Shown: in pieces, positions 1 through 7,326 of the stretch
Numbering within the stretch: position 1 is the first letter of the stretch
Layout: each line of letters starts with the position of its first letter
Assembly (NCBI GenBank): GCA_910588935.1
Contig: CAJUSM010000038.1
Coordinates: 1 to 26,847, forward strand
DNA: 26,847 bases
Source of the DNA: an uncultured Oscillospiraceae bacterium
Lineage (GTDB): Bacteria > Bacillota > Clostridia > Oscillospirales > Acutalibacteraceae
Reading direction: 5' to 3'
The notes under the pieces: model-generated
Database searches by the model: none
What the model was told of the DNA's origin: nothing
What the model saw: only the letters and a program-made list of their open reading frames with translations
Made by a program: the position numbers and the translations under genes

Positions 1-528
1 CTGCTGAAAGGCCCTGTATACCCCTGGCAGCTCGCTGAGGATAACCTGCCTGCCGGCGGTGGGGTTAATCAGCACCCGGACATCCCGGGGGCCTGAGCTT
101 TTGCCCTGGCCTTTTTCAGGAAAAGAAAAGCGCTCCTGAGCCCGGCGGAACAGGTGTGGGGTAATCTCTGGGTAGGTTAGCTCTTGAGGCAGGGAATCGA
201 ACTGGCTGACCTGGGCCATCTCACTGTCCGGCAAGGGGCCAAGGGCAAAGATATCCGCAAAAAAGACCGCGCCATACTCGTTGCCAGCATAGTAGCAGCA
301 CAGGGGCTCCAGCGTAAACTCAGTTGCCCCGCTCTCCTCCCACAGCTCCCGGCGGGCGGCGTCCTCCAGGGTTTCGCCGGGCTCAATATGGCCGCCCTGG
401 GTCTCCCAGGTTTGCCGTTCTCTATGGCGGCTGAGAAGCAGCTTGCCCTGAAAGCGGGAAATGATTACAACATATTTGCAGCTAAGGCTGTTGTCCCAGT
501 CAAACACCTTACATTGGGTAATGCTCAT
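1..528 (-). CDS. NUDIX hydrolase, 3' end beyond window
   Basis: The reading frame starts with ATG at 528 and stays open for 176 codons to the window edge, so the C-terminus is missing. A NUDIX box is visible at about residues 45-68: GGHIEPGETL, then RREL and WEESG, fitting Gx5Ex7REUxEExGU with its metal-binding glutamates. Family members hydrolyse nucleoside diphosphates linked to another moiety; the substrate cannot be told here. After the roughly 130-residue NUDIX fold the protein runs on (motif DVRVLINPTAGRQV), so there may be a C-terminal extension. A GGAGG ribosome-binding site lies 8 bases before the ATG and a strong promoter lies just upstream, so it is probably its own transcription unit. 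Family is seen directly; role is unknown. Confidence 0.85.
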   Translation of the reverse strand, partial: MSITQCKVFDWDNSLSCKYVVIISRFQGKLLLSRHRERQTWETQGGHIEPGETLEDAARRELWEESGATEFTLEPLCCYYAGNEYGAVFFADIFALGPLPDSEMAQVSQFDSLPQELTYPEITPHLFRRAQERFSFPEKGQGKSSGPRDVRVLINPTAGRQVILSELPGVYRAFQQ

Positions 529-561
529 TGAGAAACCTCCCTGATGAATATGTTTCTGAAC

Positions 562-590
562 AGTATAGCAAAGCTGGGGAAAAAAGTAAA
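562..590 (-). promoter_or_regulatory. sigma-A promoter of the NUDIX gene
   Basis: Read on the minus strand: -35 TTTACT, 17-base spacer, -10 TATACT preceded by an extended TGC. The start point would be near 555, giving a leader of about 27 bases before the NUDIX ATG. The rest of the 531-758 gap shows no convincing gene or terminator. Confidence 0.7.
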
Positions 591-758
591 GGCTGTGTGG
601 AGGGCGATTCTAAAAGGAGACCGCCCTGAACCTGCTGAACCGCCAGGCAGGGCCGCAGCCCGCACAATCTTAAACCCAGCCCTTATTACTCCTGGCTTTT
701 GGCACGCCCCGAAAAACCGTAAAATGGCAGCAGAAAGGGACTGGGCTTTTCTCTCCGC

Positions 759-1574
759 TTAGCGGAACAGCTCTGGGTGCATCCGGCTGTAGTGGAACAG
801 GTATTGCTGGGCAATGCCTGCCCGAGGGCCAAAATCCTCTGGCCTTACCCCAGGCAGCAGCCGGGCCATAGCTCGCTTCATCCATACATCCATGGGGAAG
901 CACTCTGTTTTGTGAAAGCCGTAGAGCAAGGCGCATTCTGCCACCTTTGGCCCTACGCCTGGGAGCCTGCGCAGCTCCTCCCGGCCATACTCTACAGGCT
1001 CCCGGGCAATGGCCTCCAGGTTCAGCCTGCCCTCTGCCACCTGCCTGGCCGCTGCCAGCACATAGGGGGCCCGGTATCCTGCCCGAAGCGGCGCCAGGTC
1101 CTCTTCATCCAGCCGAGCAATCCGTTCTGGCGGGGGAAAGGCCCGCCAGGCCGAACCGGGCACAGGATCGCCGAACAGGGTGCAAAACCGGCTGACCAAA
1201 GACTTAATTCGGAGAATATGATTGTTTTGGGACAGGATAAAGGTGCACAGGGCTTCCCAGGGATCTTGGCGGAGAATGCGGATGCCAGGGGCATAGGCGG
1301 CAGCTTGGGCCAGCACTGGGCTGATTTCCTCCAGCTCCTGGCGGATACGGCCATAGTCCTCGTCCAGGTCAAAATAGCGGCGCCAAAGCTCCTGGGCCTG
1401 CTCCTGGGTGCAGTTCAGCCGGAGTCCCCCTTCTTCTGGGGCCAGACAGAGGGCTTGGCCGAATGCCGCCCCTTCCCAGGCTGGGGAGCCCTGGCCTGCT
1501 GGCTGCCAGCGGAAGGCCTGGCCGCAGTCTAGGGTTTGGGCCAGGTCCAGGTCCTTGCAGGGGAGCCAGCTCAT
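759..1574 (-). CDS. OGG-type DNA glycosylase (8-oxoguanine repair)
   Basis: A 271-residue protein of the HhH-GPD base-excision repair superfamily, closest in layout to OGG1/AlkA-type 8-oxoguanine glycosylases. An N-terminal beta domain (residues 1-100, with LDCGQAFRWQ) precedes the helical domain. The helix-hairpin-helix reads LPGVGPKVAECALLYGF with catalytic Lys210, followed by PMDVWMKR with catalytic Asp229, the K/D pair of the bifunctional glycosylase/lyase group. The protein should remove oxidised guanine from DNA and nick the abasic site. The ATG at 1574 was chosen because it overlaps the stop of the upstream DUF6062 gene as ATGA, a translational coupling signal. No clear terminator follows. 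Confidence 0.88.
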   Translation of the reverse strand: MSWLPCKDLDLAQTLDCGQAFRWQPAGQGSPAWEGAAFGQALCLAPEEGGLRLNCTQEQAQELWRRYFDLDEDYGRIRQELEEISPVLAQAAAYAPGIRILRQDPWEALCTFILSQNNHILRIKSLVSRFCTLFGDPVPGSAWRAFPPPERIARLDEEDLAPLRAGYRAPYVLAAARQVAEGRLNLEAIAREPVEYGREELRRLPGVGPKVAECALLYGFHKTECFPMDVWMKRAMARLLPGVRPEDFGPRAGIAQQYLFHYSRMHPELFR

Positions 1575-2278
1575 CGGTTTTTCTCGCTGGCGTTCTGTTG
1601 GGCAGTGGTGGGCCTGGCGGTAAGCCATTCCATGGCCCGTTCAATGGCATCCCGGGAGTTGCCCCAATCCCCGCCGGCGCTGCGGTAATCGAACATGCGG
1701 CAAAAATGGGTGACATCGCCGCTGAGCTCCTCCAGGTATGCCTTGGCCAGGCGGGTGGTTACCGCCTCGAAAGGGGCAAAGTTCTTTTTCGGCATTTTTT
1801 GTGCCGCCTGAATCACCAGGCCATAGTGGGGCAGGCAGATATGGGGCTGGGCAGCGTAAAGCTCCCGGAACTCCTGCTCGGCCTGCCACAGGGTAATGGT
1901 GCTGTCCAGCAGATGTTTCATATTCTTCTCAATATTTTCACAGATAAAACAATTTTCTTCCCGGCTATGTACAGCGGCAACCACCTTTTTAGCAGGGGTC
2001 TTTCCTTCGGGGAATACCTGCCCTTTTACCTCGGCCAACAGGCTTTCTAGGATAAGGGCCACAGAGAGGCGGCTGCCCCGGGCCAGGATTTGGTTAAAAT
2101 GCTCGGCACAAAAGCCCAGCCGGTTGGTTTCCACCCGGACATCCGGCTCCATCATGGCGGCGCCGGTAATATAGGTGGCCATACGGTCCTCCAGCATATC
2201 CCGCATACGGCAGAAGGGGCAGCCGTCTTTGGGTTGGAACACTTCGTTAACGGGAATGGAACAGATATCTTCTCTCAT
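1571..2278 (-). CDS. DUF6062-like Cys-rich protein of unknown function
   Basis: About 235 residues, starting MREDICSIPVNEVF. It has repeated cysteine motifs: CPFC near residue 20, GFCAEHF, CFIC near the middle and ICLPHYG, suggesting two metal-binding or redox CxxC/CxxxH modules. The pattern resembles the DUF6062 proteins of Clostridia, whose function I do not know. The frame is open to an ATG at 2341, but that codon lies upstream of a likely -10 element. The ATG at 2278 has a GGAGG 11 bases upstream and gives the usual IPVNE start, so it is preferred. The gene overlaps the downstream glycosylase by 4 bases. A role in DNA repair by association is only inference. Confidence 0.72.
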   Translation of the reverse strand: MREDICSIPVNEVFQPKDGCPFCRMRDMLEDRMATYITGAAMMEPDVRVETNRLGFCAEHFNQILARGSRLSVALILESLLAEVKGQVFPEGKTPAKKVVAAVHSREENCFICENIEKNMKHLLDSTITLWQAEQEFRELYAAQPHICLPHYGLVIQAAQKMPKKNFAPFEAVTTRLAKAYLEELSGDVTHFCRMFDYRSAGGDWGNSRDAIERAMEWLTARPTTAQQNASEKNR

Positions 2279-2331
2279 AGCTTGCAGCGCCTCCGGTTTG
2301 GAATAATGAAAAAGGGAGCCAGTACGCATAT

Positions 2332-2340
2332 ATTTTAACA
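2332..2340 (-). promoter_or_regulatory. possible -10 region for the DUF6062/glycosylase pair
   Basis: The minus strand reads TGT then TAAAAT, an extended -10. The -35 region is T-rich and poor. The predicted start near 2325 lies downstream of the first in-frame ATG (2341) and supports the internal start at 2278. Confidence 0.35.
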
Positions 2341-2364
2341 TAAACTGTGAAAAAAAGATAGTGC

Positions 2365-2399
2365 AAAAAAATCCCCGGAGAGTTTCCTCTCTGGGGATT
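2365..2399 (-). terminator. intrinsic terminator of pnp
   Basis: On the minus strand the arms AATCCCC-A-GAGAG and CTCTC-C-GGGGATT (2370-2399) pair around a GAAA tetraloop and are followed at once by seven T residues (2371-2365). It lies 18 bases after the pnp stop and separates pnp from the DUF6062 promoter. Confidence 0.92.
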
Positions 2400-2416
2400 C
2401 CTTTGTGGTCTTCTAT

Positions 2417-4609
2417 TTACCGCCTGTCATGATCCCTTCTAGAGGGTCTGCGGTCCCGGTCATGGTCCCGCCGGGGGGGCCTGTCGTTGGAGATGTCGTT
2501 TTCTGGCACAGCGCCGTCCAGATCAATTAGCGCGTCCCGCCGGGACAGGTTCAGCCTGCCCTTATCGTCAATCTCCAGCACCTTTACCTTTACCACATCG
2601 CCTACGTTTACCACGTCGGTTACCTTTTCTGTACGCCTGATATCCAGCCGGGAAATATGCACCAGGCCCTCTTTCCCTGGGGCAATCTCTACAAAGGCGC
2701 CAAAGTCCATCAGCCTTGTTACCCGGCCGTTGTAGTAAGAGCCAGGCTCCGGATCGTTGACAATAGTATCTACAATATCAATGGCCCGCTGGCATTTGGC
2801 CAGATCCAGGCCGGAAATATACACATGGCCGTCCTCTTCCACGTCCATGGTAATCTCGCACTCGGCGCAGATTTTCTGGATGACCTTGCCGCCAGAGCCA
2901 ATAACCTCTCGGATTTTGTCTACAGGAATCTGCATGGAGAGCATTTTTGGCGCATAGGGCGAAAGCTCGGGGCGGACCTCTGGAATGGCCTTTAGGATGA
3001 TTTCGTCAATGATATAATTCCTGGCCTTATGGGTTTTCTCTAAGGCCTCTTTCACCATTTCTGGAGTCAGGCCAGAGATTTTTAAATCCATCTGGATGGC
3101 GGTAATTCCCTTTTTAGTGCCGCCCACCTTAAAGTCCATATCGCCAAAAAAGTCCTCTAAGCCCTGGATGTCCACCATAGTCATCCAACGGTCTCCCTCG
3201 GTGATCAGGCCGCAGGAAATGCCGGCCACAGGGGCCTTAATAGGCACGCCAGCGTCCATCAGCGCCAAGGTAGAGCCGCAGATGGAGGCCTGGGATGTGG
3301 AGCCGTTGGAGGAAAGCACCTCGGACACCAGGCGGATGGTGTAGGGGAACTCGTCGGTGCTGGGAATTACCGGCGCCAGCGCCCGCTCGGCCAAAGCGCC
3401 GTGGCCAATTTCTCGCCGGCCCGGGCCCCGGCTAGGCCGGGTTTCGCCTACCGAGTAGGAGGGGAAGTTGTAGTGGTGAATGTACCGCTTGCTCTCCTCC
3501 TCGTCAATGCCGTCCAGCAGCTGGTTGTCCCGAATAGAGCCTAGGGTGGCTACGGTAAGCACCTGGGTTTGGCCCCGGGTAAACATGCCGGACCCATGGG
3601 TACGGGGCAGCAGGGAAACCTCTGCGGCCAGGGGGCGCATGTCGTCCATGCCCCGGCTGTCCACTCGCTTCTGTTCGTCCAGCAGCCACCGGCGGACCAC
3701 ATATTTTTGGGTTTTGTACATGCATTCGTCAATTTTTGCCTCTTGCTCCGGGTATTCCGGATCAAAGCGCGCATGGACCTTTTCGTAAACCGGCTTCAGC
3801 CGCTGGTCCCTTACATTTTTGTCATCGGTATCCAAAGCGGCCCGCACGTCCTCCTGAGCAAAGGCCTTAATGGCCTCAAACATCTCTGGTTCTGGCTCGT
3901 TGCTGGGATAGCTGAACTTTTCTTTGCCAATTTCCGCCTGAATGCCCTTAATGAACTCCAGAATTTTCTGGTTGGCCTCATGGCCGGCCATAATGCCGTT
4001 GAACATATCCTCATCGGAGACCTCGTTGGCGCCTGCCTCAATCATAGCAATACGCTGGGTGGTGGAGGCCACGGTAACGGCCATTTCGCTTACCTTGCGC
4101 TGGGCCGCGGTGGGATTGATGATAAATTCCCCGTCTATTAGGCCTACGGAAACCCCGGAAATCGGCCCGGCCCAGGGAATATCGGAAATGGTTAGGGCAA
4201 TGGAGGTGCCTACCATGGCGGCAATTTCTGGAGAACAGTCCTGGTCCACAGACATTACAGTACACACTATGGCCACATCGTTGCGCATATCCTTGGGAAA
4301 CAGGGGCCGGATGGGCCGGTCGATTACCCGGCAGACCAAAGTGGCCTTTTCGCTGGGCCTGCCCTCGCGCTTTAGGAAAGAGCCGGGAATCTTGCCTACA
4401 GAGTAGAGCTTTTCTTCAAAATCCACCGAAAGGGGGAAGAAGTCGATGCCGTCCCGGGGCTTGGCCGAGGCGGTGGCCGCCACATGCACCACGGTGTCGC
4501 CATAGCGCACCAGGCACTGGCCGTTGGCCAGCTGGGCCATTTTGCCTGTTTCTATTACCAGGGGGCGGCCGGCAAAGTCGGTCTCATAACGTTTAAAATT
4601 CTCAAACAT
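2417..4609 (-). CDS. pnp: polyribonucleotide nucleotidyltransferase (PNPase)
   Basis: A 730-residue enzyme that degrades RNA 3'-to-5' by phosphorolysis. In order it shows a first RNase PH domain (from MFENFKRYETDF, with PLFPKDMRNDV), a helical linker, a second catalytic RNase PH domain (GQTQVLTVATLGS, GRREIGHGALAERAL, MDFKVGGTKKGITAIQMDLK), a KH domain (IREVIGSGGKVIQKI) and an S1 domain (GRVTRLMDFGAFVEI, LVHISRLDI). It ends in a basic RRDHDR-type tail. The frame is open to 4702, but the family start MFENF at 4609 has a GGAGAAAGG site upstream and is used. It lies behind rpsO as in most bacteria; a long hairpin in the gap may govern its mRNA. Confidence 0.97.
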   Translation of the reverse strand: MFENFKRYETDFAGRPLVIETGKMAQLANGQCLVRYGDTVVHVAATASAKPRDGIDFFPLSVDFEEKLYSVGKIPGSFLKREGRPSEKATLVCRVIDRPIRPLFPKDMRNDVAIVCTVMSVDQDCSPEIAAMVGTSIALTISDIPWAGPISGVSVGLIDGEFIINPTAAQRKVSEMAVTVASTTQRIAMIEAGANEVSDEDMFNGIMAGHEANQKILEFIKGIQAEIGKEKFSYPSNEPEPEMFEAIKAFAQEDVRAALDTDDKNVRDQRLKPVYEKVHARFDPEYPEQEAKIDECMYKTQKYVVRRWLLDEQKRVDSRGMDDMRPLAAEVSLLPRTHGSGMFTRGQTQVLTVATLGSIRDNQLLDGIDEEESKRYIHHYNFPSYSVGETRPSRGPGRREIGHGALAERALAPVIPSTDEFPYTIRLVSEVLSSNGSTSQASICGSTLALMDAGVPIKAPVAGISCGLITEGDRWMTMVDIQGLEDFFGDMDFKVGGTKKGITAIQMDLKISGLTPEMVKEALEKTHKARNYIIDEIILKAIPEVRPELSPYAPKMLSMQIPVDKIREVIGSGGKVIQKICAECEITMDVEEDGHVYISGLDLAKCQRAIDIVDTIVNDPEPGSYYNGRVTRLMDFGAFVEIAPGKEGLVHISRLDIRRTEKVTDVVNVGDVVKVKVLEIDDKGRLNLSRRDALIDLDGAVPENDISNDRPPRRDHDRDRRPSRRDHDRR

Positions 4610-4672
4610 ATTATTTTTCCTTTCTCCCTTCTTTTGGGAAAACCAGCTTCCCGCCGGGGAATTTTCCGCGGG

Positions 4673-4738
4673 CCCTGTTTGACAAATAAACCGTCCCGGC
4701 AAAGGCCTGGGCCCGGCCGGTTTATTTGCAAAACAGGG
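4673..4738 (-). promoter_or_regulatory. long imperfect hairpin in the pnp leader
   Basis: Arms 4673-4693 and 4718-4738 match at 19 of 21 positions (core CAAATAAACCG / CGGTTTATTTG, outer CCCTGTTT / AACAGGG), with a 2-base internal mismatch and a 24-base GC-rich apical loop. No T-run follows on the minus strand, so it is not a standard terminator. It sits between rpsO and pnp, about 65 bases before the pnp start. In E. coli the same interval carries an RNase III-cut hairpin used for PNPase autoregulation; the analogy is inference. Confidence 0.7.
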
Positions 4739-4842
4739 TCCCGTCTATACTGAAACAGCCCTTCCAGACCCTTAGGCGCCGAAAGGGGGGACGGTCCTGT
4801 GCTGCAATAGAGTAAGCCGCAAAAGTATTGTACAGCCAAACA

Positions 4843-4893
4843 GCCGGCGGCAAAGTACCGCCGGCCCGGCAGCTGTACGCAGGCAAAGCCTGC
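4843..4893 (-). promoter_or_regulatory. two small hairpins after rpsO
   Basis: A perfect 8-bp stem (GCCGGCGG / CCGCCGGC, 4843-4865) and a 6-bp stem (GCAGGC / GCCTGC, 4879-4893) lie just after the rpsO stop. Neither has a T-run, so they look like processing or stability structures in the rpsO-pnp transcript. No gene is seen in the 305-base gap 4610-4914. Confidence 0.5.
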
Positions 4894-4914
4894 TGTGTTT
4901 TGTGTGGGAAAAAA

Positions 4915-5178
4915 TTACTTGCGGATGCCCAGCTCGGCAATAATGGCGCGGTACCGCTGGATGTCCACCTTAATCAGGTAGTTCAGCAGGCTGCGGCGCT
5001 GGCCGACCATCTTCAGCAGGCCCCGGCGGGAGTGGTGGTCCTTTTTGTTGGAGCGCAGGTGCTCGGTAAGGTCGTTGATGCGCTTTGTGAGCACAGCGAT
5101 CTGGACCTCGGGAGAACCGGTATCTCCCTCGTGGAGGGCATACTTTTGGATGATCTCGGTTTTTTCAGCTTTTGTCAT
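4915..5178 (-). CDS. rpsO: 30S ribosomal protein S15
   Basis: An 87-residue protein matching S15 over its whole length: TGSPEVQIAVLTKRIN, LTEHLRSNKKDHHSRRGLL and a C-terminal YRAIIAELGIRK. S15 binds the central domain of 16S rRNA early in 30S assembly. The ATG at 5178 follows an AAAGGTG site. It is transcribed with pnp from an upstream promoter with a leader of about 130 bases that could carry an S15 autoregulation site. In B. subtilis rpsO directly follows the truB-ribF genes; here about 8 kb of opposite-strand genes separates them. Confidence 0.97.
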   Translation of the reverse strand: MTKAEKTEIIQKYALHEGDTGSPEVQIAVLTKRINDLTEHLRSNKKDHHSRRGLLKMVGQRRSLLNYLIKVDIQRYRAIIAELGIRK

Positions 5179-5314
5179 AATTTTTTCACCTTTTCTGCCT
5201 GGCCATGTAAAAGGCAGGCGTAGTAATATTCACCCGTTCCCACAGGCCAGGGTTGGTGGTTCCCAAAAGGGGGGCATAGCCCCGGCTATAGCCCGAGGGG
5301 AGGGTATCTAAGAT

Positions 5315-5343
5315 ATTTTAGCATACTCCGCAGGGTTTGTAAA
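5315..5343 (-). promoter_or_regulatory. sigma-A promoter of rpsO-pnp
   Basis: Minus strand: -35 TTTACA, exact 17-base spacer, -10 TAAAAT preceded by TGC (extended -10). Transcription would start near 5308, leaving a structured leader of about 130 bases that includes GGGGC-TAT-GCCCC (5271-5283). Confidence 0.85.
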
Positions 5344-5490
5344 GCCTGAGTTTGGGGAAAAATGTCCAAAATCAGGCGGTAAAAAGCCAATGCCCGGAGC
5401 TTAGCAAGCCCCTTAGCCAGGTGTTTTAGCAGACATAGAAAAGGATGCCCAGCTCTTAATTCCCTACCCTGGACATACTTTCTGTTTTTC

Positions 5491-5519
5491 TTGCTTTTCT
5501 CCTTTGCTTCCGCTATAAT
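5491..5519 (+). promoter_or_regulatory. sigma-A promoter of the sugar locus
   Basis: TTGCTT, 17 bases, TATAAT. It begins the plus-strand transcript for the oxidoreductase at 5598 and is divergent from the rpsO promoter. A hyphenated palindrome AAAGC-AG-GCTTT (5543-5554) lies about 20 bases after the predicted start and could be an operator. It resembles but does not match a CcpA cre site, as the central CG is missing. Confidence 0.85.
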
Positions 5520-5597
5520 GAACCTGCAGTGCTCAGACCATGAAAGCAGGCTTTTTTAGGGTGTGGACTGTACTAACCACAGAAAGGATTTATTGAT

Positions 5598-6800
5598 ATG
5601 GAGAATCATCCCGTAAAAATAGCCATAATTGGGGTTGGCGCCATCAGCGGCATCTACCTGCAGAATATTACCCGTACCTTTCGGGAGGTAGAGCTGGTAG
5701 GCCTTTGCGACCTGATTCCAGAGCGGGCCGAAAAGGGCGCGGCCTATGTGAAGGAGGAGATTGAAAAGGGCGCCCAGGCTCCCCAGCCCAAGATCTACAA
5801 GGACATGTATGAGGCCTTTAACGACCCCCAGGTAGAGGTGATATTGAACCTGACCCGCCCCTACGAGCATTTCGAGGTTACCAAGCAGGCCCTGCTCCAC
5901 GGCAAGCATGTGTACTCGGAGAAGCCTTTGGGCGTGGATATGGAAGAAGCCGGGGAGCTGATTGCCCTAGCAGAGGAAAAAGGGCTGCAAATTGGCGGCG
6001 CGCCGGATACCTTTATGGGCGCGGGCATTCAGACCGCCCGGCATCTTATTGACACAGGCATGATTGGGGAAGTGGTAGGGGCCAGCTGCGCCATGGCCTG
6101 CCACGGCCACGAAACCTGGCACCCCGACCCGGAATTCTACTACAAGCGGGGGGGCGGCCCTATGCTGGATATGGGCCCCTATTACATAACCGCCCTGGTA
6201 CAGCTGCTGGGAGAGGCCAAGGGGCTTATGGGCATGACCACCCGCTCTTTTCCCCACAGGCTGATTACCTCTGAGCCCCATTTAGGGGAGACTATTGATG
6301 TGGATGTGGACACCTGGCTCTCTGGCAATATTGAGTTCAGCAGCGGGGCCATTGCCCAGGTATTTACCACTTTTGACGTACACTATACTGCCCAGTCCCG
6401 GTTTGAGGTATACGGCACCAAGGGCAGCCTAATGGTGCCAGATCCCAACACCTTTGGGGGGCCGGTGCTGCTCCTTCGGCCAGAGGACGCCGCCGCGGCG
6501 CCTAAAACCGACCCAGGCCTTCGCCGCCAGGGCGTGCCGGACTTTTATGCCGGCTGGAAGGAAATGCCTTTGCTTTACGATTACGCGGTGAACAGCCGGG
6601 GCCTGGGCCTGGCGGACATGGCAAAGGCCCTGCGCGCCGGCCGGGACCACCGGGCAAACTACCAGCAGCAGCGCCATGTGCTGGAGATTATGACCGGGTT
6701 CAGTAAATCTTGGGAACAGCGGAAGTATGTGGCCATGGAGACCAAATATACCCGCACCGCGCCCATGGAAAACAACCCTATGCACGGCGTGCTGGACTAA
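5598..6800 (+). CDS. Gfo/Idh/MocA family oxidoreductase
   Basis: A 400-residue NAD(P)-dependent sugar oxidoreductase, likely cytoplasmic (no signal peptide). The Rossmann motif GVGAISG lies at residues 12-18, the family motif EKPLG with catalytic Lys109 at 108-112, and GGGPMLDMGPYY at 186-196. Asp191 is present, but the residue four positions on, histidine in inositol dehydrogenase, is Tyr195. The rest is the alpha/beta substrate domain ending in conserved FEVYGTKGSL. Enzymes of this family oxidise or reduce a sugar hydroxyl, often at C3 or C1; the substrate is not evident. RBS AAAGGA lies 9 bases before the ATG. It heads a plus-strand cluster with an IolE-like isomerase and a GH27 glycosidase, suggesting glycoside breakdown. 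Confidence 0.9.
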   Translation: MENHPVKIAIIGVGAISGIYLQNITRTFREVELVGLCDLIPERAEKGAAYVKEEIEKGAQAPQPKIYKDMYEAFNDPQVEVILNLTRPYEHFEVTKQALLHGKHVYSEKPLGVDMEEAGELIALAEEKGLQIGGAPDTFMGAGIQTARHLIDTGMIGEVVGASCAMACHGHETWHPDPEFYYKRGGGPMLDMGPYYITALVQLLGEAKGLMGMTTRSFPHRLITSEPHLGETIDVDVDTWLSGNIEFSSGAIAQVFTTFDVHYTAQSRFEVYGTKGSLMVPDPNTFGGPVLLLRPEDAAAAPKTDPGLRRQGVPDFYAGWKEMPLLYDYAVNSRGLGLADMAKALRAGRDHRANYQQQRHVLEIMTGFSKSWEQRKYVAMETKYTRTAPMENNPMHGVLD

Positions 6801-7010
6801 AGCGGGTAAGAGCAAGGAGCGGAAACAAAAAAGAAAGATGCCGGCGGGCAGGGCACGAAACCCCTGGCCCATGGAGGCGGCCTTGCCCTTGAAAAGGCGG
6901 CGTTTTAAAAAGAGCATGGTACAGCCTTTCCCAACCCGCTCAAGTTCAGAGTGCGCGCGCATGGGCGCCGCCAAAGATGCCGCCAGCAAAGTTCCTAAGC
7001 CTTTGGATTA
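6801..7010 (+). other. unexplained spacer, possible genomic repeat
   Basis: About 210 bases between the oxidoreductase stop and the methyltransferase remnant. Frames stay open on both strands here (minus 6429-6989, plus 6727-7011), but no family, ribosome-binding site or sensible protein is visible. The stretch is rich in short GCC/GGC inverted repeats. It may be an intergenic repeat or gene debris. Confidence 0.3.
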
Positions 7011-7023
7011 GAGACTAGCCCTA

Positions 7024-7326
7024 AACGAAAAGGAGCCTCCAAGGGAAAGCAAACCTTTTTGGGAACAGATCTACGGCGACAAAGCCGCCTCAACCTTCTC
7101 CAAGGGCCCTGTCGTGGACATTCAGGAATTCCACGGCATTTTCCCGCCGCGCCGGACAACGCCCCCCTATATCCACAGCCTGTTCCAGGCGGGGGAGCTG
7201 CCGGAAAGGGAGATCGCCCATCATAGCGAGGGCGCTTTTACCGATTCCCATCCTGGCGGGATTCACCACGAACACGCTTGCGAAAGAATCATCGCGAAAA
7301 AATTTGAAAGGAAGATTGGACTATGA
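7024..7326 (+). pseudogene. internally deleted SAM-dependent methyltransferase
   Basis: One open frame after a TAG at 7009-7011 encodes two recognisable ends without the middle. From 7051 it reads KPFWEQIYGD then STFSKGPVVDIQEFHGIFPP, the N-terminus of a class I TehB-like methyltransferase of gut Clostridia. It then jumps at about 7144-7150 to SLFQAGELP, HHSEGAFTDSHPGG and HEHACERIIAKK, which fits the C-terminus of the same family. The SAM-binding core (GxGxG region), expected to be 100 residues or more, is absent. There is no good start codon. The stop (7324-7326) overlaps the isomerase ATG at 7323 as ATGA. Family recognition is from memory of the motifs. Confidence 0.55.

Noticed and set aside
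544..762. 72-codon plus-strand ORF starting MNMFLNSIAKLGKK
   Set aside because: No ribosome-binding site, and it crosses the NUDIX promoter; the cationic start is likely chance.
777..1532. 251-codon plus-strand ORF
   Set aside because: Lies entirely antisense to the DNA glycosylase, whose active site and overlap are clear; no ribosome-binding site or family.
5543..5554. CcpA cre site at the sugar-locus promoter
   Set aside because: The palindrome AAAGC-AG-GCTTT lacks the central CG and full consensus; kept only as a generic operator-like repeat.
6429..6989. 186-codon minus-strand ORF
   Set aside because: Mostly antisense to the oxidoreductase C-terminus; the free part was kept only as a possible repeat.
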